Assembly (NCBI GenBank): GCA_948567375.1
Contig: OX419760.1
Location: 32,922,001-32,986,000 of the forward strand
Length of the DNA stretch: 64,000 nucleotides
DNA from: Lunularia cruciata
Lineage: Eukaryota; Streptophyta; Marchantiopsida; Lunulariales; Lunulariaceae
Direction of reading: 5' to 3'
Position numbers and translations under genes: made by a program. Shown in pieces: positions 11,286-22,834 of the stretch. Under the pieces are notes generated by a model, which was not told the origin of the DNA, ran no database searches, and saw only the letters and a list, made by a program, of their open reading frames with translations. Positions within the stretch are counted from its first letter, which is position 1, and each line of letters opens with the position of its first letter.

Positions 11286-14136
11286 CTATTTTGTCTTATT
11301 CTCTACTTTGTAAGCCCGATTAACTTCGTTACCAACTTCCATATTGTTACATATTCCCCTGCCGCTAGTTGGTGACGTCCTCGTCGCCAGTGAAGCTTCG
11401 AATTCCTGGATGGCCATCTGTGCATTCTGGAGGTGAGAAAGAGGTTCCCATGTGGCATCATGAAGGGGATACCCTTTCCAAAGGACCTTGTACTCCGTGT
11501 GTTGGCGACGGCCTCGTTGAATATGGCGACGCGCAAGGATACGATCAACTTCGTACTCCTCATGATCATTGATAGGGATAGGAAGAGGGGGAGGTTGGAC
11601 TCAAGAGGAAAATGAAGAAGGGTTAGGAACAAAGGGTTTCAACTTGGAAACGTGAAAGACAGGATGGATACACATGTGACAAGGTAAGGCAAGACGATAA
11701 GCAACAGGAGAGATAATGTGGGTGATATCAAAGGGTCCTATCCAATTAGGAGCAAGTTTACGAACTTGGGTATCAAGTGGGAGAGGGAGGTTACTAGAGG
11801 ATAGCATGACTTTATCACCAACTTCAAAGGTGAGATCACGACGATGATGGTCTGCATATTGTTTTTGGCGATTTTGAGCAACAAGGAGGTGAGATTTGGC
11901 TTGTTGGAGAGATTGGGATATAGTGGTCAAGAATGTAGAAGTATGAGGAACGTGAGAGGGAGGGGGAGCAAGAAGGGAATCTGGAACAAGCGGATCTTGG
12001 CCAAAATTGAGAAAGAAGGGAGAAAATCCAGTGCTTGCCTGTTTGGAATTGTTGTAGGCAAATTCTGCAACTGCAAGACATTCATCCCAGTTGGTATGGT
12101 GGACATTGACAAAGTCCCGCAACATATCCTCCAATGTACGGTTGGCGCGTTCGGTTTGTCCATCAGTTTGAGGATGATAGGCCATGGACAAAGCAAGCTT
12201 GGTGCCGAGTATCTGGAAGAGTGCTTGCCAAAACCTCTCGGTAAATCGAGGATCACGGTCGGAGATGAGTACACGTGGCATCCCATGATGCTTGAAGACA
12301 TTGTCAAAGTAGATTTGCGCTAAGGTTGGAGCATCCACGGTATCACAGGTTGGTGCCAAGTGGATTAGCTTACTAAGCTTATCCACAAACACCACAATTG
12401 CGGTGTGTCCTTGTTTTGTCTTTGGCAAGGATGTGATGAGATCCAAGCTCACATGCTCCCAACGAGCGGATGGAATGGCGAGTGGTTGAAGGAGTCCACT
12501 CGGCTTCTGGTTGCTGGCCTTGTTCTGTTGGCAACTCTCACATGATCGGACAAAGTCTTGAACATCTCGTGTCATGTTGGGCCACCACCATTGGCGTTGG
12601 AGGGTGCCCAAGGTCTTGTCCACTCCCATGTGACCAACTATTGGTCACATGGGCTTCTTGAAGGCGCACTAGTCGAAGATCACCTTTGGCTGGAACATAG
12701 ATCTGGTCTGCATAGAATAAAAGGCCTTCCTTGAAGGAGAAGGTGTTGTACTCCTTGTCGCATGCTGTCAGACGACCGTGTACCATTTGGAAGAAGGGAT
12801 CTTGTCGTAGAGCTGATTGAAACTCATTGTGGACCTTAGGGTCAATGGACACCGTTGTAATTGCCGCCGTGATAAAAGGAAGATCCTTCAAATCAGGTCG
12901 TCGTGATAGAGCATCGGGAATGACATGGAACCGACCTGGTTTGTACTCAAGTTTGATGTCAAACAATTGGAGTTGCTCTTCCCATCGATGATGCCGGCTC
13001 TTCATGTGCTCCAAGTGTAAGGTCTGCAACAATGGCTTGTGATCAGTTCGCATGATCACTTGTTTCCCCAAGAGATAATGCCTCCATACCTTGGTGGCAT
13101 ATACCATTGCAAGTTGTTCCCGATCTCGAGCAGAGTAATTTCTTTCCGCTGTATTTAGTCGGCGAGACACAAAGGCAATCGGATGTAGTCCATCTGGAAA
13201 TTCTTGTTGCAACACAGCTCCAATTGCAAAGTTAGAAGCATCAAAATCAACCACACAAGGTAGTTGAGGATCATATGGTTGAAGAATAGGTCTTGAAGAC
13301 ACCATATGCTTTAACTTCTGGAATGCTTCTTCATGCTTGGTGGTCCACTGGAAGCTCGAGTTCTTTCCCAAGAGGTCAGTCAATGGTGCAACCACGTGAG
13401 CATAATAGTCGATGAACCGTCGGTAAAAACTGGCCAGTCCATTGAATGCTCGTACTTCTGTAGCATCCTTCGGGGTAGGCCAATCAGTAATGGCTTTGAT
13501 ATTCTCTTCTTCCATCTTGATCCCCTCTGATGAGATCTTATGACCCAAGAAGGTAACCTCCTTCTGCCAGAAAGCACACTTTGACTTCTTGCAGTAAAAT
13601 TTCCATTGTCGTAGTCGTCTTAGGACTTCTTGCACATGATTCACATGTTCTGCCTATGTCCTGCTATAGATTAAGATATCATCTAAGAACACCACCACGG
13701 ACCGATCCAATAGTCCCCCCAACACTTGATGCATCTGATCCATGAAGACTGCTGGAGCATTAGTGAGTCCGAAAGGTAGAACTCTCCACTCAAAATGTCC
13801 ATACCTTGTGCGAAAAGCAGTCTTTTGCACGTCTTCTCCTTCAATAGGAATTTGCCAATAGCCGCTACGAAGATCCAACTTGGAAAAGTAGCGTGCTCCA
13901 CTTAGTTGATCAAGCAGGTCATCGATCCGAGGCAAGGGATATGCATTCTTCACGGTTTGCTTATTGAGCCCACGGTAATCAATACAGAAACGAAGTCCTC
14001 CATCCTTCTTTGGAACAAATAGTACCGGTACTCCCCACGGAGAGGTACTATGTCGTATGAAATCCTTCTCCAACAACTCTGTAAGTGTTGTTCGCAACTC
14101 CTCCAACTCCTTTGGTGAGAGCCGATAGATTGGTCA
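11286..14136 (-). pseudogene. Chromovirus pol: RT, RNase H, integrase, chromodomain
   Basis: The product would be the catalytic polyprotein of a chromovirus. RT (14136-13650) keeps the [18 protein letters not shown] and FLDD motifs. RNase H has VDFDASN and TDHKPLL. Integrase has CESCQQNKA, ISDRDPRF and YHPQTDGQTERANR, so D, D and E are all present. A chromodomain follows at 11570-11370 (EYEVDRILAR, LWKGYP, ATWEP), which in relatives steers integration to heterochromatin. The frame is broken by a TAG at 13654-13656, a frameshift near 12640 at a perfect palindrome, and a TGA at 11601-11603 just before the chromodomain. The final stop is at 11286-11288. Confidence 0.9.
12625..12653. repeat. Perfect 13-bp palindrome at the chromovirus frameshift
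   Basis: The arms CCCATGTGACCAA and TTGGTCACATGGG are separated by 3 bp. The reading frame changes exactly here, between RNase H and the integrase zinc-binding region. This suggests a template-switch mutation that turned an imperfect palindrome into a perfect one. Confidence 0.8.
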
Positions 14137-16783
14137 TCGGCATCACTCTCTGAAAGATCTCTGCCCGCTGAGAACATGCGCTCATCCATACATCAGGGTC
14201 ATCCAAGTCCAAAACTACAGTAGCATCTCGACGAATGGCTGCAGGTAAATCTGGATCTCGTCCATAGAGTAGAAAGTATGGAGAGAAGGATGCTAAGGAG
14301 GCTTGCCGGCTGAACCGATAGCCCATGGCCAACCAAGGTAACTGGAGATCCCAATCTCCCAAGTGGCCTCTCTGCAAACCATACTTTCGCAATCCTCTCT
14401 TCACCGTCTGAACCACTCTCTCTGCTAAGCCATCTGCCTCAGGGTGATCTCGGGATGTAGTACGATGATCAATCAAAGCCTTGTCACACAAGACCTGAAA
14501 CTCTCCCAAGAACTTTGTACCCTGATCAGTCAAAACCTCAGCTGGTGCACCAAAATGACTAAGAACTCGATCCAGGAACGAGTAAGCTGTCCCTTCACTA
14601 GACTTGTCAGGAAGTGCCACCAACTCAATCCACTTGGAGAAGTGCTCCACCATCACCAAAACATACCGATGATGTCTCACAGTCAGCGGTAAAGGTCCGG
14701 CGAAGTCCAAACTCCAACGGTAACCCAATCCCATGATAGGTAATGGGTGTAACTGTGGCGTAGGAGCATTGAATGATGCTCTAACTCGGTCACAAACCAC
14801 ACATCTGGCAACAAACTGCTGTACCTCGGTCTGCATACCGCGCCACCAATAATGACTCTGGAGTAAGCTATATGTACGCTTTACTCCAAAATGTCCTAGC
14901 TCCTCATGAGCATGACGGACCAACTGTGGTCTCTGTGATGGAAGTGGTACTACTCGCACTCTACCATCCTCCCATACACGCAAAAGGTGTCTACCCTCCA
15001 ATCTGAACCGTCTGGCCCGCTGAAGAACACGGTCTCTCTCCTTGGCCCCAACTGTGCCACCCACAACACCAGTGCGAAGATAGTCCATCACTAAGACATC
15101 ATCATGAATGTCTCGCTGAACTGTACCAATATCTTCACTCTCTGGATCTGTGACCTCAATAACTCCTCCTGTATGCGCTGAGAGAGATACCACCAAAGTC
15201 TCTGCAAATATACACAGAAAGGCCGATGCATGCCAACCTGGCACCATCTCCTCATCTGTCTCACCATGCCAACGTGCTCCGGTCTGATCCTGCTGGCTGG
15301 GACATGGGTTTCTACTCAACCCATCTGCATCACGGTTCACCACTCCAGGTCTGTGAACAACCGTGAAATCATACTCCTGTAAAATCAGAGCCCATCGTGC
15401 AAGCTTCCCTGAAAGCTTGTCGGACTCCATCAACCACTTCAGCGGCTGATGATCAGTGATGAGAGTGAAGGGGTTACCAAATAGGTAACATCGGAAATGT
15501 GCTACTGCCCAAACTGCTGCCAAGCACTCTCCCTCATATGAACTATACTTCGCCTCCGCTGAATTGTTGGAGCGACTAGCATAGGCCACCACAAACTCCT
15601 TCTCCTCATCATCATGTTGGGTGAGCACCGCTCCAAGCCCCAACATACTCCAATCAGTGTGAACCTGAAATGGTCGTCCCCTGATCGGTCTCCTCAAAAT
15701 AGGAGCAGATGTCAACCTCTCCTTGAGCTCTACAAAAGCTCTCTCCTGCTCATCTCCCCAACACCACTCCTGTGTAAGCTTGGTCAGCTTCGTCAAGGCC
15801 TTGGCAATGGCACTAAATCCTCTAACATAGCGGCGATAGAAGTTTGCCAACCCAAGGAATGCTCGCACTCTGCTCACATCCGTAGGCCGAGGAATACGTG
15901 CAATAGCCTCCACCTTGGTCTGCTGAACACCAAGTCCTCCGGGGTAGATAGTGTGACCCAAATACTCAACCTGCTCATGGAAGAACCTACACTTCCCAGG
16001 ATGTAATTTGAGTCCATGAGATCTCAACCTCTCAAACACCTCCAACAACTGTCTCTCATGCTCCTCCACAGTAGTGCTATACACCAAAATGTCATCAATA
16101 TAGCACCGAGCAAAATCCAGTCCAGCTAGGATCCTATCCATGACCCTCTGGAACTCAGCAGGAGCATTCTTCAACCCAAATGGTAAGAACCTCCACTGAT
16201 ATAACACATCCTTGCCGTGAGGATCAATAGCCCAAAATGCTGTCTTGGACTTATCCTCCTCCCTGATCGGCAACTGATGATATCCCGCTCAAAGATCCAA
16301 AGTACTGAAGACCTTTGCATGCCCAATCGCATCAAAAATCTCCTCCAGTGTAGGCATGGCATACCGATCAGCCCTGGTCTGTCGGTTGATAGGACGGTAA
16401 TCTCCACACATCCGCCTATCTGTATAGTTGCCATGCATATCCTTCTTGGCTGGCATCACTGTCGCTGATGCATACTCTCCATGTGAAATCTCCACCAAAC
16501 CAGCCTCAAAAAGGTCACTACTCCGGCTCTGAATCAATGTCCTCTCCATCTCACTATATCGATAAGGACGTCGGAAAATAGGTGTGTCGCTAGTCAGCTC
16601 AATCCGTATACCAGGTCCCTTCAGAGCACCCAAATCCTTCATACTGAAGGCAAAACAACTCGTGTGACTCCTCAAGAACCTCCAAACCCTCCGTCTTTCC
16701 TCTCCAGTAAGCTTGGGTCCAAGATCTAGCTCCCAAGTATCCTCTGTAACTGTAGTAGGAGTGGAAGACGTACTGACTGGCTG
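14137..16783 (-). pseudogene. RT, RNase H and integrase of DNMT copy 2
   Basis: This region starts right after the conserved TAG and is in frame with the methyltransferase. RT has MCGDYRPINRQTRADRYAMP, LPFGLKNAP and CYIDDILVY (codons near 16087-16110). RNase H has HTDWSMLGLGAVL and TDHQPLKWL. Integrase has an HHCC zinc site (HEELGHFG ... CVVCD), the first Asp in WSLDFAGPL, the second in LTDQGTKF and the Glu in HPEADGLAERVVQ. One stop (TGA 16289-16291) breaks RT at the block after STLDL, where copy 3 has Gly. Integrase is cut off at 14137 just after RVMPM. Confidence 0.9.
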
Positions 16784-16786
16784 CTA
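16778..16786 (-). promoter_or_regulatory. Conserved leaky-stop context TAG CAG CCA
   Basis: The stop separates the Gag-protease-methyltransferase part from RT in an otherwise continuous frame. TAG CAG CCA fits the plant-virus readthrough consensus UAG-CAR-YYA. The identical nine bases occur at the same place in copy 3 (61626-61634), and a decayed version is in copy 1. Confidence 0.7.
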
Positions 16787-19700
16787 TACTGGGCCCTTGG
16801 GAGCAATGGTGTCATGCTCCCGACCACTAGAGGTCCCAACCTCTGTGTGAAAAACTCCCTCCACTCTGGCTGCAAGCTCCATACGTCCTCTGGCTGCATC
16901 CCATGTGGACCAAGGGTGTAATCCAAGTAGCCCACGCTCACCTGGATGGACTCCAAGTAGACCACTCTCCCTAGTAGCTACTGGATGTGTCCCAAGAATA
17001 CCATGTCCACTCGGTCCATCGCCCCCAGCATGTGCCTGAATCGTCTCGATAGGCACAAGGCTCACAAGTGTCCGAGTGGTGATGCCTATCAAGCGCATCC
17101 TACGCTGCTCTGCCAAACCAAGGCTCACAATCCAGGTCAAACAGTTCAGGTCCATAGCCTGACCTAACACCTGACGCATGGATGCCTCTGACACTGCTGG
17201 AACAGCGGTAATACCGGTGCAAAAACCCATCGCCCGCTCTCTCTCATCAGCATTGGGCTCCACCAACTGCTGTAACTGTGAGTCCCAAACAAGTCCAGGT
17301 CCTCCCTCTCGAAAAGCATGAGAGCCTGGGAAACTCATGAGTGTGGGAAATGCAGCTCTAGGCTGTCCAACTAGGTTCACCACTGCCATGGGTGACCTAT
17401 CAGCCACTACCACTGTCTGAGACTGACGCCCAACATCCAAGATATCATCAACAAGAATGTGGTCCAGTCGCTGAATCCCATCATAAGCACGCTGTAGAAC
17501 CTCTCTGGGTAAGAGGTTTGTCCACCAAAGACTAAGACGATGAGCCCGTGATCCCACTCTGGCTGCATCTAACAATACAGCAGGTCCCATCCATGAATGG
17601 ACCTGATGTGTACTCGCCACCACTCTAGTGCGAGAATCACCCATCAATGGAACGTTCTCCAAAAGGTAAGCTGGAGAAACAGACTGATGAACCTGGAGAT
17701 GTCGTAGTATCCGTAACATCTCCCAAAACACACCAGAACGAGGATCCTGAAGACCCAAACCGCGGCCCACACGTGTATGTCCCTGACATGGCCATCCAAA
17801 AATCACCAAGTGAACAGGCCCATGTCTCTCTAGGTCATGCGCCCCCAATAAGGAAATGTCTCCTGGTAAGGCCTTCTGGTAACCTCTGACTGCTGACATC
17901 GGTAATAACTCCGGATACCGATAGGCCAAGTGTGCCACATGATGTAGAGAGACTCGCCTAGCAGTCTCATCTCTCTCTACATACAAGTACCTCTGTACTC
18001 GGATACCCGCCTGTAATACCGCAGCTAGTCCGGTGCTGATCCCACCAAACAACTCCAATAGGCATATCCCCTCTACTGGATACTGCCAAGCAATGAGTGT
18101 GGTATCCAGAGGTGTCAAAGCAATCGCCTCTGGAGGCTCATCCTCACACTCATCCCCTGATGGTACGAAGGCTCCACTCCAAGCCTGCTGCACCAACTGA
18201 TCTGCATGCTGCTGCAATGCCTCCTCTGAACTCCACAATGGAACATCCAAGGTGGATGGAACAATCCCACTCGTACTCCATAGCCGAGTGATCTCCTCTG
18301 GTATTGGAGTATCCTCTGCATGGGCGTTCCCTTCCAACAAGTCACCAGGCCAAGTAACTGCACCGCTGAAAGCCAAAACTGATGCTGCCATGGTCCCGGA
18401 CTGTAGTGAGCCAAGACTGCCACTACTGAAGCGTACTGGTAGGCGACATACCCGTCCCTCACCAGACTGCCAACCAGGTCTATAAGAGGCTGTCTCCTCC
18501 CAATAGTCAATACTGAAACCCATAGGGTATAACACTGCTCCCCCAACTAGCACATCAAAGGACTCAGCTATCGTCGCAATAGCCTGAGCTCTCACCACCG
18601 AGCTATCAGTCGGATGACCAGGCTGAACCTGGACAACAAGCTCTCCACGTGTGATGTACTGTGTCGAACCACCACCAAGAGATGTCTGGATCTGAAATGG
18701 ACACCTCTCCACATCGGTCTTCCGTAACTCCAGACCAACAACTGCAGCCTTCCCCAACATAAGGGGCTGCGCACCAGAGTCTAACAAGACTCTCTGTGGT
18801 GTATAGACCTTCCCTGAAGGTCCTACCAAACGAAAGATCCCCCTCTGGTTATCCAATAGGACAACACCAGGTGTAAACCGTGCTCTCTCAAAGGCCGGTC
18901 TAGCTGGCAACTCCTCCAGTCTAGCCGCTGCTGCCTGCCATAAACCACTGGTTGCTGAACGGATCCCATGCTCCTCAACCAAGTCAGCTCCACTACCAAC
19001 CACCTCTGCTCTAGTAGTAGGAACTGCACCATCCCTACTCTCACACAACGTGGCAGCCAACCGGAACACTGGGGCTGGGTCCACTCCCAATGTAAACATG
19101 TCACTGGCTGAAAATAAAGGATGCCGCATAATCAGTTGAGCCGCCCCCAACATCATGCTAGACTCAATCTGTGTAGTAGCAGGTGGCTGACTAGCAGGTA
19201 CTCCATCAAGTACTCCATCACCACCTACCACACCTGCACTGGGACGTCTAGGAACCATGGATGTCGTCTGCAATGCCTCAGATAACGTGAAAGATTGGGG
19301 AAGTCTGACCTGTCTCCCAACCTCTCCTCTCTGTGGGTCCAACTCCACTGATGCTCCTCTAGGCTCTGGAGCACGTACTGCACTCCTAGTCACTGCTGCA
19401 GATGCATCCACCTGTGCTGCTCCGCACATGAAGTCCAAAGCATCTCTATCACCAGCATATGAGGTGGAAGCCTCAGCACCTGAATCTGATCTCCTATGAG
19501 CAATAGCCATACTAGCCAATCTTTGCTCCAACTGCTCAATCCGAGTAGCCATAGCTGTGTCAAAAGTAAGGGCAGGTACTGCACCCCTACTAGGTGTAGA
19601 TCCTCTACCACCACCTCTACCACCTCGTCCTCCATGAACTGGAGCTCCTCTACTACCTGCCATAGCAGCCCTACCACTCCGTAACTCCGGGTGTAGGTCA

Positions 19701-21070
19701 AAACACCGGTCACTAGTATGACCAAATCTATGGCAGTGCTCACACTGCCTCTGTGCTGGCTGTGATGCACCAGAGGTATCAGGTCCGCTGCCCTGAGTAC
19801 ACTCTCTCCTATGGTGAGGTCCACCACAAGTCCAACAAGCAACACCACCACTCACTGGCTGCTGCTGCCCCGAAAATGAGGGTAAGGGTCTAACTCCACT
19901 AGGCCCTCCACTCGCTCCATAGGATCTGGGCTGTCCACCCTATCCTCGAAAACCAACTGGGCGTGGTGCACTCTGCTGCACTCTAGAAGAAGTCACAACC
20001 GTGGATGAGGTCTCTCTACCAAATCCAGATGTCACCACTCTCTCCTCCACCATGTTGAGCTCAATACGCTCAGCCAAACCAAAGACTACTGCCAAAGTGG
20101 GCGAAGTAGCCTGCAACAACGTAGCATCATGAACTCTACGTCGCAACTCCCTGTCCAGTATCCCATACCAAAACTGGACTGCCTGGGCCTCAGTAACTCC
20201 CTGAGTGAAACTGATCAGCCGCCTCATGCGAGTGTATGCCTCGCGTAGGCTCTCTCCAGCCTTCCGCTGGAACTCCTGCAAGCTCCTCAGCTTGTCAGTC
20301 CGCACTCCCTGGTAGTTCTGCCTCAAACATAGGAAGAACTCAACCATGGGGTTAAACCCCGGTACCACACCACCTCTTGCAGCGGTACCTCCACTCGTAG
20401 TAGCACTATCTCCAGCTAGTGCACCTCCACTAGCTCCACCAACACTACTCGAGCTAGAACTCGTAGGTACAGCCGACCTACTCCTGGCCACCGAACCTGA
20501 AGTGATGGAGACATAGTGTGGAGACCAATACTGTCTCCATAACTCAATCTCCTCCAAATGAGCTCTCCTGAACTCATGGTAGTCGTCCATCGGTGGACCC
20601 TCCAAGTGCTGAAACAACCCCTTCCATGCCATGAAGGGTGTGAACAAAGTCGGGTTCCGCATCTGCTGCAGATCACACCAACTATCGAACTCCTGGATGA
20701 AGTCATCCAACTCAATGGTACCCACTGTACCAGAGTAACGCCTAGGGCCTTTGGAGGCCCCATAAATCTCGTCCATGTCCCACAACAACGGTGCGGACAC
20801 ACCAAGTGCACTCTCAACTGAATCAGCTCCTGTGTCGAACTCCAACTCAGAGTCAATCTCCTCCCTCACTGGGACTTGAGATACAGGCTGATACCGAGCA
20901 CCACTCCGAGTAAACCCACTGCGTACTACAGGGCTAACTCCTCTGGAATCTCCAAAGAACTCCGTCGTGACAAAGTAACCACACCAACAAACCCGAACCA
21001 CCAACTGCAATAGCAAGTCGCAACCGCAAGTGCCCCACCAAGTGCCAACACCACCGCGTGCCAACACCAA
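16784..21070 (-). CDS. Gag-protease-DNA methyltransferase polyprotein, DNMT copy 2
   Basis: Gag capsid-like region (about 20700-20050: FMAWKGLFQHLEG, VEFFLCLRQNYQG). Two zinc knuckles (19838-19690): CWTCGGPHHRREC, spaced C-x2-C-x3-H-x4-C, then CEHCHRFGHTSDRC, a canonical CCHC. Aspartic protease with LLDSGAQ near 18785-18770. Cytosine-5 methyltransferase at about 18090-17110: motif I LELFGGISTGL, motif II YVERDE, motif IV WPCQGH with the catalytic Cys codon at 17786-17788, motif VI ENV at 17651-17659, motif VIII AHRLSLWWTN resembling DNMT3, and a C-terminal RERAMGF ... RQVLGQAMD block. All catalytic residues I can check are present. One in-frame TAG (19940-19942) lies just before the knuckles. 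No ATG opens the frame; the first in-frame Met is in WDMDEIYG. Confidence 0.9.
17110..18090 (-). other. DNMT3-like cytosine-5 methyltransferase domain
   Basis: The domain would transfer methyl groups from S-adenosylmethionine to cytosine C5 in DNA. SAM-binding motif I, the PCQ nucleophile loop, the ENV loop and the motif IX/X-like C-terminus are in the normal, unpermuted order. The spacing is short, with a small target-recognition region of about 120 residues between motifs VIII and IX. It lies between protease and the leaky stop, so it would be made with Gag-protease and be in excess of RT. Methyltransferase activity is inferred from motifs only. Confidence 0.85.
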
Positions 21071-22325
21071 CTAAAACACCACCCACTAATGTAACTCTAA
21101 CCGAGATAACTACACTAGGGGAAGGGCAACCTGTAACCTGCCATCATAACACGCACTCTCACGGTCTGCAGGTCATCACTTCCTGCCTCACCGGAGAGAA
21201 ACAAAGGTAGTCTGACTGGTCATCACTCCAGCCTCACCACCGAGAGCACACCAGAGCACCAACGCTCAAAAGTCAAGGCACCTCACACAAACGTGGTGCA
21301 CAAACAGGAAGCAGAGAATGGAGGGGATCCAATCACAAGAAATCTAAACAAAAACCCTCCATCTCATAACACAACACGGGACTGACTCTGCCACCATTTG
21401 GCATTTGACATAAGAGTAGTTTGTATCTAAGTCCTAAGCTACCAGGATCACCAAGAATAGGATCAAACTGCCTCTCCTAGCCAAAGCTACATGTGTATAG
21501 ATAACAGTGGCACAGTCACTATGACAACAAATGAGGGTGTACCAGTTGGCTAGGGCACCAGTCTAGGAACAAGAGATCTAGGGGTCAAACCCTGTTGCGC
21601 ACAATCTAGCAAGAAAGGCAGATTTTGCCAACCAATGACCAAGATCTACACTAAACTAGCTAGCCTCACGCCAGCAAGCTGGCTTGCTGGCCCTTCTGGC
21701 CCTTCTAAGCCTTCGTAGCCTCTCATAGCCCACAGCCCTATGCCTCTAAACGCCGAAATTCAGCCAAATGAGGCCTTTCTTGTTGCCACTTCGAACCTCC
21801 TCCAAAATTGGCGAAACTTCTCCAAATCTGCGAAACTCCTCCAAACTAGCGAAACTTCTCCAAATCTGGCCAAACAGCAAAACTCCTCCAATTCTGGCCC
21901 AAAATCTGACGTAAAATCTGACGTAAACCCTAAAGATGGATGTCCGCCAAATCCCCCGCTAACTTTCCACTCGAGCCAAATTGACAAAACGGGTTTTTCC
22001 AAATCACAATTTCATGAGAAGAGCTTTCCAACTCCACCTTCAATTTCACTTTCCGAGCCCAACTCGCAGCAAATTGGTCTTGCCTTCACCTCCTGAGCTC
22101 AAAATCACAACACTGCTCGAAAATTGCTCCTTCTTTGCTCGAAATTTGGCCAGCGCTTCCGCACACCGTCCGCCTAACTGCCAAATTTGCATCAACTACA
22201 CGAGCTTCTGCACACTAGGGAAACACAGAACCTGAATCGAGCTACCACGATCCACCGAGCTTGGAGATACCACCAACACTCAACGTTCCTGCACCCGATT
22301 TCCCCCTGACTTCACTTCTCTGATG
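21071..22325 (-). other. 5' leader of DNMT copy 2
   Basis: 1.25 kb of leader with no convincing protein. At 21795-21900 it contains short imperfect repeats of CGAAACTTCTCCAAATCTG, about 27 bp apart. The bases after A1 (CATCAGAG) give only a 7-base match to an initiator-Met tRNA primer site. Part of the leader is shared with copy 4. Confidence 0.55.
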
Positions 22326-22774
22326 TAATCAGATTGCTTAACATTCTCAACTCAACTCAACTCAGATCAGTACTTGATCTGTCACTCTATAAACTGCCAA
22401 CAACTGGGCACTGATTACAGTCAAGCCACACCCACTCAAGCATAGAGAATCCAGGTGACGCTCGCCGGCCTCTGTCCACCATAGCCAGGAACTCGAAGGC
22501 TCAACATCAGAGAAGTGAGCTCTCTGGAGCTCACTTCGAAACTATACCCCCTGGACTCGAGCTAGCCCTGAAACCCTAACGGTCCCGCTGACGGCACACT
22601 CGACGGTGCAAACGGTGCAAAGTGACGGTGGGCCCCACCGTGAAGTCAGTACCCCGAACACGAAATCTAACCGTCGGAAAGTAGTCCCTGAGAAACAGCT
22701 AGAATAACTCTAACTACCATCACTGGAACTCCAGTGTCCGAGCATCTAGATGCGGAACTACAAATGGCGTGACA
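22326..22774 (-). repeat. Repeat A1, 5' end of DNMT copy 2
   Basis: 449 bp beginning TGTCACGCCATTTGTAG on the minus strand, essentially the same length as A2 of copy 3 (451 bp). It is followed by leader, not by B. At its outer end is B-type sequence in the opposite orientation, i.e. the DNA copy 2 inserted into. Confidence 0.75.
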
Positions 22775-22834
22775 TTCTAGAGTGTATGATGTTGACAATG
22801 ATGTATGTTGTGTAGCAATGTATATACACATGAT
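22775..22834 (+). repeat. 3' part of repeat B, right end of the composite block
   Basis: Matches the second half of B (GTGTATGATGTTGACAATG ... TATATACACA), but in plus orientation next to minus-oriented copy 2. It reads as the 3' end of copy 4, into whose B copy 2 was inserted. It ends at copia sequence. Confidence 0.6.

Larger units (their letters stand above)
10929..14136 (-). mobile_element. Chromovirus (Ty3/gypsy with chromodomain), 3' half
   Basis: Minus-strand RT, RNase H, integrase and chromodomain are followed by a 3' LTR that ends in TTTTACA at 10929, inside copy 4 gag. The 5' LTR, gag, protease and N-terminal RT are missing. The left-over RT starts at [14 protein letters not shown] and is fused at 14136/14137 to the integrase of DNMT copy 2. 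The join is best explained by one deletion spanning both insertions. Confidence 0.85.
14137..22774 (-). mobile_element. DNMT-gypsy element copy 2 (5' end to integrase)
   Basis: This is the best-preserved copy. A single minus-strand frame runs from gag (about 21070) to the middle of integrase (14137), roughly 2,310 codons with only three stops (TAG 19940, TAG 16784, TGA 16289). Upstream are the leader and repeat A1, whose start at 22774 abuts part of repeat B in the opposite orientation. The 3' end (integrase end, PHD finger, B1-A2-B2) was lost in the deletion that joined it to the chromovirus. It was therefore inserted in copy 4. Confidence 0.9.
7658..22834. mobile_element. 15.2-kb composite block inserted into a copia element
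   Basis: The block starts with repeat A (plus) of DNMT copy 4 and ends with part of repeat B (plus), so its outer ends look like the two ends of one DNMT element. Inside are copy 4 leader and gag (plus), a solo LTR, a chromovirus 3' half (minus) and DNMT copy 2 (minus). The flanking copia halves are contiguous once the block is removed. The flanks AATAA (7653-7657) and AAGAA (22835-22839) may be a 5-bp duplication with one change. Confidence 0.65.

Noticed and set aside
11601-11603. Programmed readthrough at the stop before the chromodomain
   Set aside because: TGA followed by GTC does not fit a known leaky context, and the same element has another stop and a frameshift, so simple decay is likelier.
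19940-19942. Second regulated stop between Gag and the zinc knuckles
   Set aside because: TAG GGT is not the CAR-YYA context, and no other copy in the window covers the site, so a chance mutation is likelier.
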